Positions 33,109 to 41,874 of a DNA stretch of 64,000 nt are shown here, one piece after another. Both the position numbers and the translations under genes were made by a program. How positions within the stretch are numbered: the first letter of the stretch is position 1; each line of letters begins with the position of its first letter. Source of the stretch: Pseudobdellovibrionaceae bacterium (GTDB lineage: Bacteria; Bdellovibrionota; Bdellovibrionia; Bdellovibrionales; UBA1609); assembly GCA_023898385.1 (NCBI GenBank), contig CP060220.1, forward strand, positions 2,294,001 to 2,358,000, in the 5' to 3' direction. Under the pieces are notes generated by a model. That model made no database searches. It was not told where the DNA came from and saw nothing but the letters and a program-made list of their open reading frames with translations.

Positions 33109-34861
33109 CTTCAGCCGCCTTTATATACATGCTTTTTGCTTTTTCAGTAAGCTCAAAGCGATAATAGGCATCTCCCAGATGCTCAGCCACAACACTTTCA
33201 GAGGATTTATGCTTGTATGCCGCCTCTAGGTATTTGATGGCCTCTTGAGTTTGGCCTTGCTTGTACAAAACCCAACCCAAGGTATCTAGTATATAACCGT
33301 CATCTGGCTTCAATGTCAGGGCACGACGCACCAGTTCTTCAGCTTGATCAAGGTGTATTCCCAAATCCGCATAGGTATAAGCAAGATAGTTCAGCGCCTG
33401 CACATGTTCTGCGTCAATATCTAGAACCTTTCGCATCTCTTCAATGGTGCGCTCTTTATTGCCCATACGATCGTACATAGACCCCAGAAAAAATCGCAAT
33501 TGGCTGTCTGATGGAAACTTCTCTACAGCACCATTGAGCATGGTCACGGCTTTTCCGTATTCTTTTTGTGTATCCAGTAAGGTGGCGTAAAACGAATACA
33601 GTTGAGGAAGATCATTTCGAAGCTTGACGGCATTTTCTACCACCTCAGTGGCTTTGCTCACGTCGTTTTGCTCTTTATACATGTAGGCAATATGAATCAC
33701 CGAGTCGGCAAAGTAGTCGCTCGTCGACCGAATTTGAGAATAGTGACGGATGGCTAATTTATAGTTTTTAACCTCTTCATAGACTGCGGCTAAGTAAAAA
33801 CGGATCTTGTCTGAATCTGGAGCCATCGCGATGATTTCTTCTAGTCGGTCAATGGCCGGACCAAAATCTTTCTTTTCAATTTGGATCAATGCAATTTGCA
33901 TCTTTATATTGAGATCATCGGCCTCAAAGCTTTCTTGGATCTCCAGCTGCTTTTGGGCGTTTTCATAGTCTTCTTTTTCGATGTAGTGACGGGCCAAAAA
34001 TGCCGCGGCATTTCTCTTTGGTCCGAACTTATCTTGATAGGATCGAACCAAGTCGTAGGCCGCTTTGTCTTTGTTTTGTTGGTTATACACGTGGCTTAAA
34101 GCCATCACCAGCTCTTCAGCATCAGGTTTAATTTCTAGGCCTTTGCTGAACGCTTGTTCCGCCCGTTTTAAATTATCTTCCCCTTGTTGGCGCAAACGAA
34201 TACCACCTAGGTAGTAGTAAATCAGATGGGCATTTTGCATATCCGGATGATTAATAATTTTCTGAAAGGCTTTTTCGGCCTCATCAAATCTTTTTTGATT
34301 GGCCAGTGTTTCGCCAATAAAAATGGGCGCCTGCAAATTGTTGGGGTCTTGCTGCAAAACGATTTCGTATTGATCGAGCGCTTTTTGATCCATTTCTAGT
34401 GAGGTGTAGAGTTGCCCCAAAAGAAGCCGGGTTTCCGTGTTTTTTGCATCTACTTTGAGAGCCAACTCGGCCTGCTCAATGGCTTCGCTAAAAAGTCCGA
34501 TTTTAACGTACTCCTCGGCCAGACGCTTTCTCACGATCACCGATTTTGGGTCGTAAACCGTAGTGAGCTTAAACTCCGCAATGGCTTTTTCTGTGTTTCC
34601 ATCAAGGCTGTAAGCTTCACCCATTGAAAAATGATAGTCTGCTTCGCTTCGAACGTGAGTACCATCGATGACCTCTCCCGATTTGCCAGAGGCGTCAGGT
34701 GGTGACATAGATGGGGGTGCGGGATTGGGATTGTGAAGAGCGCTTTCGGGATAAAGTGAGTCTCCGCCCGGCTTCAACACGGAGGCACATCCCGATAAAG
34801 CATAGGAGATGGCCAAACTGCTGAGCATCAATGAGATTTTATTTTTACCGGCCGATATCAC
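32999..34861 (-). CDS. TPR-repeat lipoprotein
   Basis: A 620-residue protein. A GTG at 34861 follows AAGGAGTCTTG; it opens a signal with lipobox LSGC (Cys about residue 25). The rest is a chain of tetratricopeptide repeats, about a dozen, from about residue 75 to 580 (A-E-Y-H/A-L-G-x-x-Y and D-P-x-N/S type turns such as GNTEKAIAEFKLTTVYDP), ending in a coiled charged segment. It resembles outer-membrane assembly or export TPR lipoproteins. The LolB-like gene is coupled to its end. A scaffold role at the outer membrane is inferred. Confidence 0.88.
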   Translation of the reverse strand: MISAGKNKISLMLSSLAISYALSGCASVLKPGGDSLYPESALHNPNPAPPSMSPPDASGKSGEVIDGTHVRSEADYHFSMGEAYSLDGNTEKAIAEFKLTTVYDPKSVIVRKRLAEEYVKIGLFSEAIEQAELALKVDAKNTETRLLLGQLYTSLEMDQKALDQYEIVLQQDPNNLQAPIFIGETLANQKRFDEAEKAFQKIINHPDMQNAHLIYYYLGGIRLRQQGEDNLKRAEQAFSKGLEIKPDAEELVMALSHVYNQQNKDKAAYDLVRSYQDKFGPKRNAAAFLARHYIEKEDYENAQKQLEIQESFEADDLNIKMQIALIQIEKKDFGPAIDRLEEIIAMAPDSDKIRFYLAAVYEEVKNYKLAIRHYSQIRSTSDYFADSVIHIAYMYKEQNDVSKATEVVENAVKLRNDLPQLYSFYATLLDTQKEYGKAVTMLNGAVEKFPSDSQLRFFLGSMYDRMGNKERTIEEMRKVLDIDAEHVQALNYLAYTYADLGIHLDQAEELVRRALTLKPDDGYILDTLGWVLYKQGQTQEAIKYLEAAYKHKSSESVVAEHLGDAYYRFELTEKAKSMYIKAAEVELDSDKKNKIEEKISVIEQEESYKRRPASQSPAKK

Positions 34862-35110
34862 CAAGACTCCTTAATTCATGCGCCTTTTGCTTGGTTTTTC
34901 ATCGGCCAATGCCAGTGGAACCTTGAATGGGGGCCGGCAATTTCTCGCGAGTTTTGGTTTTTTCTAGACTTTTGGCCCAGTTAGAGACTCAGCTAAGGTG
35001 TTTTGTTGAAGGCATCAATTAACCGGTCTGGCCCTCCCAGAGGTCTATTCAGCGGATATTGCGGAGCGTCTTTTGTCGTTGAAATTATTAGGAAAGCGCA
35101 GATAGAGGGC
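34862..35110. other. Divergent intergenic region, TPR gene / phaR
   Basis: About 250 bp between the TPR lipoprotein start (minus strand) and the phaR promoter. No gene was seen. It must hold the TPR gene promoter; T-rich runs around 34890 and 34960 break up the stretch. No hairpin of note was seen. Confidence 0.5.
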
Positions 35111-35140
35111 TTGACAAGCCGTGACGCCCGAGGCTATGGT
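35111..35140 (+). promoter_or_regulatory. Candidate promoter of phaR
   Basis: TTGACA (35111-35116), a perfect consensus -35, is followed after 18 bp by TATGGT (35135-35140). Transcription would begin near 35147, leaving a leader of about 145 nt before the GTG at 35291. Confidence 0.45.
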
Positions 35141-35290
35141 CGCGCCAATTGATACGGTCAGTCTTGACCTTGGCAATTTGTAAGTTCCTGAAAACACTTG
35201 TGATTTCAGGTGGTTACGCCGCCCACAAACATAAGCGAAGCGGCACAAAATATGTTAAATCAGGGGAAAATTCCAGAGGGAGGCAGTCTG

Positions 35291-35836
35291 GTGAACCAAG
35301 AAACTACTGTTACGAACAAAACAGGCGCACGAACAAAGATCATCAAGCGGTATCAAAACCGAAAGCTCTACGACACTCAACAAAGCTGTTATGTGACGTT
35401 GGACGACATCGCTAAAATGATCCGCAACAACGAAGAAGTGATGGTTATCGACAACAAAACCAAAAACGACATCACAGCAGCCACGTTGACTCAGATTATC
35501 TTTGAAGCAGAAAAGAAGGCTGCACAATACGCGCCCCTATTCACTTTGAGAGAAATCATTCAATATGGAAACGGCAGTATTTCTAAATACTTAGCTAAGC
35601 TTGGTGCTTTTCCTGCTGATTATGCAGAGAAACAAGCCGCTCAAGCTCAACGCGAAGTGACGACTGAAGCTGTTGTTGAAGCGGCTAAGCCTTCGTTTGA
35701 CGATATTAAGCAAACTCTTGAAGAGCGCGTGGCCACAGCGGCTAATGCGGCCACAAATACGGCCAGCACTTCGACTCTAGGAGCTCCAGAAATCACTCCG
35801 GATCTACCTAGCTCAAATAAAAGCTTAAACAACTAA
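35291..35836 (+). CDS. phaR: Polyhydroxyalkanoate synthesis regulator PhaR-like
   Basis: A 181-residue protein. A GTG at 35291 is favoured because GGGAGG lies 7 bp before it; earlier starts at 35210 or 35252 add residues with no homology. The N-terminal DNA-binding domain reads IKRYQNRKLYDTQQSCYVTLDDIAKMIRN, followed by VIDNKTKNDITAATLTQIIFEAE, the PHB-accumulation regulator signature. The C-terminal third is Ala/Thr-rich. PhaR represses phasin genes and senses PHB granules. No phaC, phaA or phaB is in the window, so the name is by homology only. A bidirectional terminator follows. Confidence 0.82.
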   Translation: MNQETTVTNKTGARTKIIKRYQNRKLYDTQQSCYVTLDDIAKMIRNNEEVMVIDNKTKNDITAATLTQIIFEAEKKAAQYAPLFTLREIIQYGNGSISKYLAKLGAFPADYAEKQAAQAQREVTTEAVVEAAKPSFDDIKQTLEERVATAANAATNTASTSTLGAPEITPDLPSSNKSLNN

Positions 35837-35860
35837 GATTTTTAAAAGATCTCGGTTTAA

Positions 35861-35891
35861 AAAACCCTAGCCCATCGGCTGGGGTTTTTTT
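35861..35891 (+). terminator. Bidirectional intrinsic terminator (phaR / TPR-LpoB operon)
   Basis: AAAACCCTAGCC (35861-35872) pairs with GGCTGGGGTTTT (35877-35888) with one G-T pair and a 4-nt loop. The T run continues to 35891, and the A run lies on the other side, so it can serve both phaR (+) and the minus-strand lipoprotein gene ending at 35897. Confidence 0.75.
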
Positions 35892-35896
35892 ATGCG

Positions 35897-37138
35897 CTAA
35901 CGAAAGCTTCGCCAAAGCACAAACGCTTTTCTTTTTGGTAGAATGCTAACTTCAGTGGGTGCCATGGCTTCGCCCGTTGGCTTTTGCCTAGTACCTAGCC
36001 CCTGCACCTCAACAGAGTATTTTCCGGCCGGCAGTTTGATTTTTGCTACCTGAAATGTTTGAGGCAAAGTGGACCACTGCCTTAAATCGGCGCGATCAGA
36101 AGCATGCATGATGATCGCTGCAATGTCTCCCAATGCCTGGTCGTTTTGGCGTAACTGATGAGCCGCCACTTCTTTAGCTACAATTCCCGCCATCCGTTTT
36201 GCCACCAAAGCGGCATAGTCGTCCTCAAGGGTCCTGATGGCCACGTGCTCGATATCGTAGATCACCTGACTGTGCTCCTCGTAGGCCCCTTTACCGTTAT
36301 TGTTCGTGGGCTTAGCGAGCAACTTGGCTTGTTGAGTGTATGAATACACCGGTCGCAAATAAGGAAATCTTGGTGAATCCGGACGCGGGTACTTTCTCGG
36401 CCCCCATCCTTGAAGGTAAATCAACACCAGTTCGCCATAATTATTTTTGGGCTGGGGTGGGGAAACCCCGAACTCCGTCTGCCATTTTTTTGCCGCATCT
36501 GACCGATGGGCTCTGCGGGCCGCCAGCACAAGATCTTCCTTTAGGTAAGGTATGGTGGGATCAATTTTATAGGCATCGCTAAATGCAATGTAGGCATCAT
36601 CCCAATCGCGATTGTGTTCCCAAATCAATGCACCTAGGTAAACAGCAAATACACTTCGGGAGTAGGATTTCTTCCCTTCCCGTCGAAAATAGTCGATCTT
36701 CTCGTTAATCCGTCGAGTCTCAACTAATGCTGAATCGTAATCTTTTAACTCTAAAAAATTCAGAGCCAACATGGCGTTAATCAGTACCTTTTCATAATCA
36801 TCGCCCTTGTATTGAGTCATCTCTTCAGCAAAAAGCAGCGATGTGGCCTGCTTGGATATACTATGATAGTCTTTCCACTCGGTTAGCTTATCGGCCAACA
36901 AAAAAGCGTCGTTGCTTTCTTTGAGTTGGCCTGACTCCTGAAGGGCCGTGGCATAATCAAAAAGGTAAACCAATTGATCTTTGCCCTCTTCTAAAGCCAG
37001 AGGTTTAAGCATTTCAGCGGCTTGCGTGGGGTTTCCCGCCTGCAAAAGCTGACGGGCTTGGAACACTTTGCCCTGGTAAGTCGCGCAGCCGGCCGTGCTT
37101 ACCAGAACAAGGGCTAATAATAGGCTTCTGATCGGCAT
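35897..37138 (-). CDS. TPR-like lipoprotein of the COG3014 type
   Basis: A 413-residue lipoprotein: signal and lipobox TAGC (Cys about residue 18), then TPR-like helices through about residue 220 (FQARQLLQAGNPTQAAEMLK, YVFDYATALQESGQLKES and ALIWEHNRDWDDAYIAFSDAY). The C-terminal 190 residues carry a Pro-rich stretch and a beta-rich ending (KIKLPAGKYSVEVQGLGTRQ). It follows the LpoB-like gene with 7 bp between them. Such pairs are known in several Gram-negatives, and a role with the LpoB-like protein in controlling a penicillin-binding protein is possible but inferred. Confidence 0.78.
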   Translation of the reverse strand: MPIRSLLLALVLVSTAGCATYQGKVFQARQLLQAGNPTQAAEMLKPLALEEGKDQLVYLFDYATALQESGQLKESNDAFLLADKLTEWKDYHSISKQATSLLFAEEMTQYKGDDYEKVLINAMLALNFLELKDYDSALVETRRINEKIDYFRREGKKSYSRSVFAVYLGALIWEHNRDWDDAYIAFSDAYKIDPTIPYLKEDLVLAARRAHRSDAAKKWQTEFGVSPPQPKNNYGELVLIYLQGWGPRKYPRPDSPRFPYLRPVYSYTQQAKLLAKPTNNNGKGAYEEHSQVIYDIEHVAIRTLEDDYAALVAKRMAGIVAKEVAAHQLRQNDQALGDIAAIIMHASDRADLRQWSTLPQTFQVAKIKLPAGKYSVEVQGLGTRQKPTGEAMAPTEVSILPKRKAFVLWRSFR

Positions 37139-37145
37139 TTACTAA

Positions 37146-37748
37146 TTAAAGACCCACCCGTTGTTTCTCAAAACGCTTTCGGATTTGTTTGTGGTCAGAC
37201 CACACGATAATTCCGGTAGTGAGGTTGGTCAGATTCAATGTGATTTTGTAGTAGACAGTTTTATCTCGGCCCGCTTGTTGAACGATAGAATCTAGGCGAC
37301 CGTTAATAATAAAGTCGGCTCCGACTTGTCCGCCTTTGCCCTTTTTTGTTTCGCGCGACACCATTCCAGAGTCTTGGTAGTCATACTCTTCGGAAATGTC
37401 ATCTCTGGCCGCTTTGTCCACAAACGAAACCCGTCCGCCGCGCATCAGTTCTACGCGCACCATATCCATAATGCTTTGGGTATCAATGTGCTCACTGGTT
37501 TTGTTTTGCAATTTCGTCACCATCACTATGGGGGGGCGCTTGGCATTGGCAATGGCGTAGTGACTTGTGGCACTGGCTACTAAGTCGGCCACCGCTTTTT
37601 GCATATCGGTTTCAGACCAGCTGTCGGTGAGCAGATTTGTTTCATTCACGTTTTGATCATAGTCGCCACGAACATAAGCTTTGGGACCACATCCGGCCAT
37701 GCCCAGGGTCAACATCAACACAGCAAGCACTAAAGAGTTTTTCAACAT
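37146..37748 (-). CDS. LpoB-family penicillin-binding-protein activator lipoprotein
   Basis: A 200-residue lipoprotein with lipobox GMAGC (Cys about residue 20) and the LpoB/CsgG-like core: IVMVTKLQNKTSEHIDT, MDMVRVELMRGGRVSFVDKAARDDI and GADFIINGRLDSIVQQ. LpoB crosses the periplasm to stimulate PBP1B; a PBP1A-type enzyme is encoded at 56.7 kb, but a PBP1B is not in the window. The gene is followed by a COG3014-type lipoprotein. The partner is inferred. Confidence 0.83.
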   Translation of the reverse strand: MLKNSLVLAVLMLTLGMAGCGPKAYVRGDYDQNVNETNLLTDSWSETDMQKAVADLVASATSHYAIANAKRPPIVMVTKLQNKTSEHIDTQSIMDMVRVELMRGGRVSFVDKAARDDISEEYDYQDSGMVSRETKKGKGGQVGADFIINGRLDSIVQQAGRDKTVYYKITLNLTNLTTGIIVWSDHKQIRKRFEKQRVGL

Positions 37749-37941
37749 AACACCACTCCTTCAGAGTATTAGAACTTCAGTCCATCCCAATGGATTGAAA
37801 TATTTTAGTGGGTTAATTGTCCGGTGGGCAACCGTTAATATCCTCCATCCGACCACTATGGACCTTTAACCAAAATCTAGAGGCCATCTAACCTGGCCCG
37901 GTTGTTTGCATAAGGGATTAGCTTTTAAAAGGAGGTGGTTG

Positions 37942-38370
37942 TTGAACCGAATAACTAGTAGTCAAAAGGCCTATGCCGAACTGAGAAAATTCATGACAAG
38001 TGATGTCGAGGAATTCTGGGTGCTCGCCTTAAGATGCGACAAATCTGTGATCGACAAGGTCTGTTTATTTAGAGGCACTGTGGATGCCTGTATGGTGCAT
38101 CCTAGGGATGTCGTCAGATACGTGTGCACGAAAAACGCTTCGAGTTTTTTTGTCGCCCACAACCACCCCAGTCAAGATAGTCGGCCCTCACCGCTAGATC
38201 TCTTGATCACTCAACGGCTGGTCGAACTCAGTGACCTTATGCAAATACCGCTTATAGATCACATTATTGTCACTAAAAAGGGCTATTTTAGTTTTGCCGA
38301 CTCAGGGCATTTGGTCCGAGAACAGAATCAGATGATGGGAGAAGAATTACTTCTGTCCCCCCGTCGTTGA
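37942..38370 (+). CDS. RadC family JAB/MPN-domain protein (single domain)
   Basis: A 142-residue protein. The TTG at 37942 is chosen because AGGAGG lies 6 bp upstream; an earlier start at 37906 has none. The JAMM zinc site is visible as FFVAHNHPSQDSRPSPLDLL (HNHP...S...D), and LIDHIIVTKKGYFSF is the family ending. Only the JAB domain is present, without the N-terminal helix-hairpin part of full RadC. Such short forms are often in mobile or phage-related contexts; this one overlaps the convergent membrane protein gene by 24 bp. Confidence 0.82.
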   Translation: MNRITSSQKAYAELRKFMTSDVEEFWVLALRCDKSVIDKVCLFRGTVDACMVHPRDVVRYVCTKNASSFFVAHNHPSQDSRPSPLDLLITQRLVELSDLMQIPLIDHIIVTKKGYFSFADSGHLVREQNQMMGEELLLSPRR

Positions 38371-39051
38371 CTTTGTCGACTGAGGCAACCGAATGGGATT
38401 GTTGGTGGGCACTCGGGTTAAACCTACCACGTCGAGGTTTTTGTTCAACTGCACTGACCAGCCATCTTTTTTGGCGTTCTCTAAAAAGGCGTTTACGAAT
38501 TCTTGTTTGTAAGTTTCATCGTATTGGTCACTCCACTCATCTTTGCCCAATCGAAGTGAAATTTCTGTATCGGCTCCTACAAAGCCATCATCGCCAATTT
38601 GACGTTGCCTCAACGCCTCCATGTCTTGGTAAACTTTTTTAGCGTGGTCTTCTGGCTCCAACTGCAACCCATATTCGTGGGCAAATTTCGGTGATGACTT
38701 ATCCAAGGCCGATATTGTGGCATCATTAACCCGAGGAGCTAGTTTTTCATTCTGAACCATTACGTGAGCCTTCTGAAGGTCTGCTGTGGTGTTAGTTAGC
38801 CGCATTCGCCGGTTCAGCGCCCGCACCAAATCGGGAGTAAAGTCTTGTCCTGAGACAAATTCATTGGCGGCATCTGTTGATGCTAGAGAACTGGCGTCCG
38901 TTTCACCGGATTTCTTGGAAAGGGTTAAATGCACACCCACAACAAAAACAAAGAGAATGGCTAAAATAACCAACTTTGAAGTGTCACCTTCTGCGTCAGA
39001 CGGTTCAGAATTTCTGTTATACGAATGAACTTGCCCTTTATCTTTTGCCAC
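38347..39051 (-). CDS. Membrane-anchored protein of unknown function
   Basis: A 234-residue protein. The GTG at 39051 has a strong ribosome site, GGGGAGG, 6 bp upstream; a start 117 bp further up lacks one. A short cytoplasmic head with Asp/Glu/Ser is followed by one membrane helix (about 27-45), and a large periplasmic part with charged helices (LVRALNRRMRLTNTTADLQK and DHAKKVYQDMEALRQRQIG). No family was recognised. It ends convergent with the RadC-domain gene. Confidence 0.65.
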   Translation of the reverse strand: MAKDKGQVHSYNRNSEPSDAEGDTSKLVILAILFVFVVGVHLTLSKKSGETDASSLASTDAANEFVSGQDFTPDLVRALNRRMRLTNTTADLQKAHVMVQNEKLAPRVNDATISALDKSSPKFAHEYGLQLEPEDHAKKVYQDMEALRQRQIGDDGFVGADTEISLRLGKDEWSDQYDETYKQEFVNAFLENAKKDGWSVQLNKNLDVVGLTRVPTNNPIRLPQSTKSTTGGQK

Positions 39052-39210
39052 GCATAGCCTCCCCTTCCCATTTATGACTGCAAAATTGAAACCAAAAAAA
39101 GCGGATAAAACCCCAATATTTTTGAGATTTTTGGGGTTATTTTGGGATTCTTGTCGACCTCTAGACACCCGAACAATTATTAAACAGAAAAAAGGAATCC
39201 GCCGCTGGGG

Positions 39211-41136
39211 CTATCTGGCTGTGCCAAGGGTAATGATAAACTCCGTCCCCGCACCCGGTTCTGAATGAACCTGAATGTCCCCACCGTGCTTTTGAATAAT
39301 GCCGTAGGAGATGCTCATTCCAAGCCCCGTGCCCTTGCCATTGGCTTTGGTGGTGAAGAAGGGGTCAAAGATTTTCTCAGCCACATCTTTCGGCATACCT
39401 TTGCCGGTGTCTTTAATTCGGATCTCGGCCTTACCGTCGGCGGTCATTTTTGTAGCAATTGTGATTTCACCTTCACCCTCGATGGCATGGGCCGCATTAG
39501 ACAGTATGTTCATAAACACCTGATTGAGCTGACTGGGGTAAACCATGAGCTTGGGTAGAGTGCCGTATTTTTTTGAGATCGTTATTCTATTTTTGATCTC
39601 ACCAGAGAGTAGACTTAGTGTTTCGTCAATGCCTTCGTGAATATTCACTTCCTGAACCTTAGCTTGCTCGAGACGAGAAAAGTTTCGAAGGCCGATCACG
39701 ATGTCGCGAGTGCGACGAGCGCCATCTTCACAAGACTGAATAAGCTTTGGCATATCATCGACGATATAATCAAATTCAATTTCTTCTTTTAATTTTTTGA
39801 TGGTTTTCGGATTTTCTTCTACTTGATTCACAAGCTTAATTAATTTGTCCGAGTATTCTCGAAGGTGAGTCATATTGCTATAGATAAACCCTATGGGGTT
39901 ATTAAGTTCATGGGCGACGCCAGCAACAAGTTGTCCAAGGCTTGCCATTTTTGCTGCATGCACTAAACGGGCTTGAGTGTCTCTAATCTCTGTGTTTGCC
40001 TGCTCAAGCTCGTTGATGTTGGTTTTTAATTTTTTCTGCGCTTCATCGACTCTTGCTGAAAGTTCATTAAAACTCTCAGCTAGCACACCCAATTCTGTGT
40101 CAGCAGCTGATGGTACATCTATGGGAGTTCCATTTTCAGGATCCCAATTTTCAATGGCACCGACTAAATCATTGAGTGGTTTTAGTAAAAATCGGGCTAT
40201 AATCACACTGAGAATCCCGACAAGGGCAATGATCGCACCAACCACCCAAAAGAAAGCCACATTGATATTTTCTGAGGCTTCTTTAACGGCCTCCTTAGAC
40301 GCACCAATAACCATAAAAAACTCTGACTGACCCCAACGCATGGGGCGAATCATAAAACCGTAGGGTACGGTTTGAATGGTCAGCGGAAAAATCTGGCTTT
40401 GCACTTCCTTAAATTTATTCGTAAAGAATCTGCCGTCATAAAGTTCAAGATCTTCGTGGCTAGCAATAGACGGCTTTTCTCCTTCGTCGAACAAGAGAAT
40501 CTCAGCATTGATTCTTGTTTTCAGGCCCTGGAGAAACTTGCGATCCACCCGGACTAACTCTTCTATATAGCCGACAAGACGCCCCGTAGAACTCAACACT
40601 TTTGAGAAGACTATTAACTCCACCCACCGCAAGTTTTCTTTTTCAGAAAACTGAGCAAATACCATTTCATCTCGCTCACCTAACTTGTCTAAGTAATCTT
40701 GGTTGAGACGATAATGAAGGCCTTGGGCGCCCCCACGCACCTTCACCTCACCCTCGGCACCCTTTGTAAGAACAGCCACAGAAACGGCATCGTGATTAAA
40801 CACCACAAGCCGATGAGCAAAGTGATTGCTAAGCCATCCCTTGGCCAGCGACGCCACTGATTCGCGATCATTTTTTGAAAGGTAAAATACCAAAGAATTA
40901 TTTGTAGAGTGGCTTCTTGTTTTTTCGGTCAGCGCATCTTCAACATCTGCAAAAATCCCCTCGATCTCTCGTTGGTTTCCCTTAAGACGCTTAACGAGCT
41001 CCTGGTCTACCACTTGCTCGTATTTCACAAGGGCATAGCCGGTGATAAACGCTAGTGGCACTAGCGAGAAAAACATAAACCATGAAACAAGAATGGTTCT
41101 CAATGATCGTTTTGGTGACTTACTTCTTATTTTCAT
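39211..41136 (-). CDS. Sensor histidine kinase (two-membrane-helix, HAMP)
   Basis: A 641-residue kinase. The ATG at 41136 is preferred to a TTG at 41184 that lies inside the preceding reading frame. Transmembrane helices at about 15-37 and 290-315 bracket a periplasmic sensor part of about 250 residues without recognisable domain. Then come a HAMP (about 316-370), a coiled linker, HisKA with the phosphoacceptor GQLVAGVAHELNNP (about 405-418), and the HATPase N, G1 and G2 boxes (NILSNAAHA, DTGKGM, GTGLGMS). No response regulator is adjacent. It would naturally follow the anti-sigma-like gene but is now separated from it by an insertion. Confidence 0.9.
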   Translation of the reverse strand: MKIRSKSPKRSLRTILVSWFMFFSLVPLAFITGYALVKYEQVVDQELVKRLKGNQREIEGIFADVEDALTEKTRSHSTNNSLVFYLSKNDRESVASLAKGWLSNHFAHRLVVFNHDAVSVAVLTKGAEGEVKVRGGAQGLHYRLNQDYLDKLGERDEMVFAQFSEKENLRWVELIVFSKVLSSTGRLVGYIEELVRVDRKFLQGLKTRINAEILLFDEGEKPSIASHEDLELYDGRFFTNKFKEVQSQIFPLTIQTVPYGFMIRPMRWGQSEFFMVIGASKEAVKEASENINVAFFWVVGAIIALVGILSVIIARFLLKPLNDLVGAIENWDPENGTPIDVPSAADTELGVLAESFNELSARVDEAQKKLKTNINELEQANTEIRDTQARLVHAAKMASLGQLVAGVAHELNNPIGFIYSNMTHLREYSDKLIKLVNQVEENPKTIKKLKEEIEFDYIVDDMPKLIQSCEDGARRTRDIVIGLRNFSRLEQAKVQEVNIHEGIDETLSLLSGEIKNRITISKKYGTLPKLMVYPSQLNQVFMNILSNAAHAIEGEGEITIATKMTADGKAEIRIKDTGKGMPKDVAEKIFDPFFTTKANGKGTGLGMSISYGIIQKHGGDIQVHSEPGAGTEFIITLGTAR

Positions 41137-41343
41137 CAGCCTCACTGCCGGACTCAAGTGCTCGATTTTCTGATTTATCCTCAATCTCTAGGATAATCCG
41201 AATCGTGCCCTGAGGCATTATCCGCCAGTGGGGATCTTTATAGATTTGGACTGGACCAAAGTTTTTAAGACGGTCTACCAGTCCATTATACCGCGACTCA
41301 GGTAGAGTAAAATGATAGTAACGAATATGTTCGGCCTTCTCCC
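41113..41343. repeat. 231-bp direct repeat, copy 1 (left boundary of insertion)
   Basis: Identical to 42679-42909 apart from two single-base differences (41125/42691 and 41157/42723), at a constant offset of 1566 bp. It holds the start of the histidine kinase gene (41136) and, in the same DNA, the last about 75 codons of the anti-sigma-like protein. The first difference changes the end of the anti-sigma reading (ENKK versus ENK). Confidence 0.95.
41120..41343 (-). pseudogene. 3' fragment of the anti-sigma-like gene (copy 1)
   Basis: An open frame carrying only the C-terminal about 75 residues of the protein encoded at 42689-43780 (EKAEHIRYYHFTLPESRYNG and onwards), preceded by an ATG within unrelated DNA (41348-41350). 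The homology starts exactly at the repeat boundary, so this is a remnant copy and not a gene of its own. It differs from the full gene by one Leu/Pro change and an extra Lys at the end. Confidence 0.85.
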
Positions 41344-41425
41344 CCATCATTGTTAGCGTTTCAAAAAACCTGACGAAAACGGTGAGCGCCGGACAACTTC
41401 TTCGATCTAGAACCAGTCTTTCCAG

Positions 41426-41806
41426 ATGCGCAAATACCTAGATGAGGGTCTATCCATCGCACAAATTGCCCAAGAGCTTAGGTGCTCTAAGGATGCTGTC
41501 CGTAGTGGTCTCAAGAAATTTGGGAATCACATTCGGGAGAAGTGCAAGCCTCACCGACGGCCCGCTCAAGTTCCATTTGGATATCGACGCGAGAATGGGG
41601 TCATGGTCCCTCCTGCAGGGGAGCAGAAAACCATTCGGACAGTTAAGAAAATGATCGAGGACGGAAGGAGCTATAGGTAAATCTGCGATTTCTTGAGTGG
41701 ACTTTGAATCCCTACCAAGTGGCGTGGCAAATCTTGGCTCCGACAAATGGTAAAACCAATCTTCGATGACGAGTTCATCGAGGATCCCCTTAACCCCTTA
41801 ATTTAA
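41426..41806 (+). pseudogene. Decayed serine-recombinase-type gene fragment
   Basis: Reading frame 41426-41806 resembles the DNA-binding and recombinase part of a large serine recombinase: LSIAQIAQELRCSKDAVRSGL (HTH-like), then PFGYRRENGVMVPPAGEQKT and GRSYR, stop, ICDFLSGL, stop, IPTKWRGKSW and so on to a TAA at 41804. Two in-frame stops (41678-41680 and 41711-41713) interrupt it; reading through them restores the typical REICDFL-GIPTK-GKSW pattern. The catalytic N-terminal domain is absent. It is probably the relic of the element's own integrase. Confidence 0.7.
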
Positions 41807-41826
41807 ATGAGCAATTTATGGAAGCC

Positions 41827-41869
41827 TTGACAAACAGTACGGTTAACAGTACTGTAAAGGAATAGGAGG
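41827..41869 (+). promoter_or_regulatory. Promoter and operator of the Phd/ParE-type operon
   Basis: TTGACA (41827-41832) and a TACTGT -10 (41850-41855) at 17-bp spacing. A 22-bp palindrome with 10 of 11 pairs and a GTTAAC centre (41834-41855) fills the spacer and -10, and AGGAGG (41864-41869) precedes the ATG by 5 bp. The position suits autorepression by the antitoxin. Confidence 0.7.
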
Positions 41870-41874
41870 CTATT

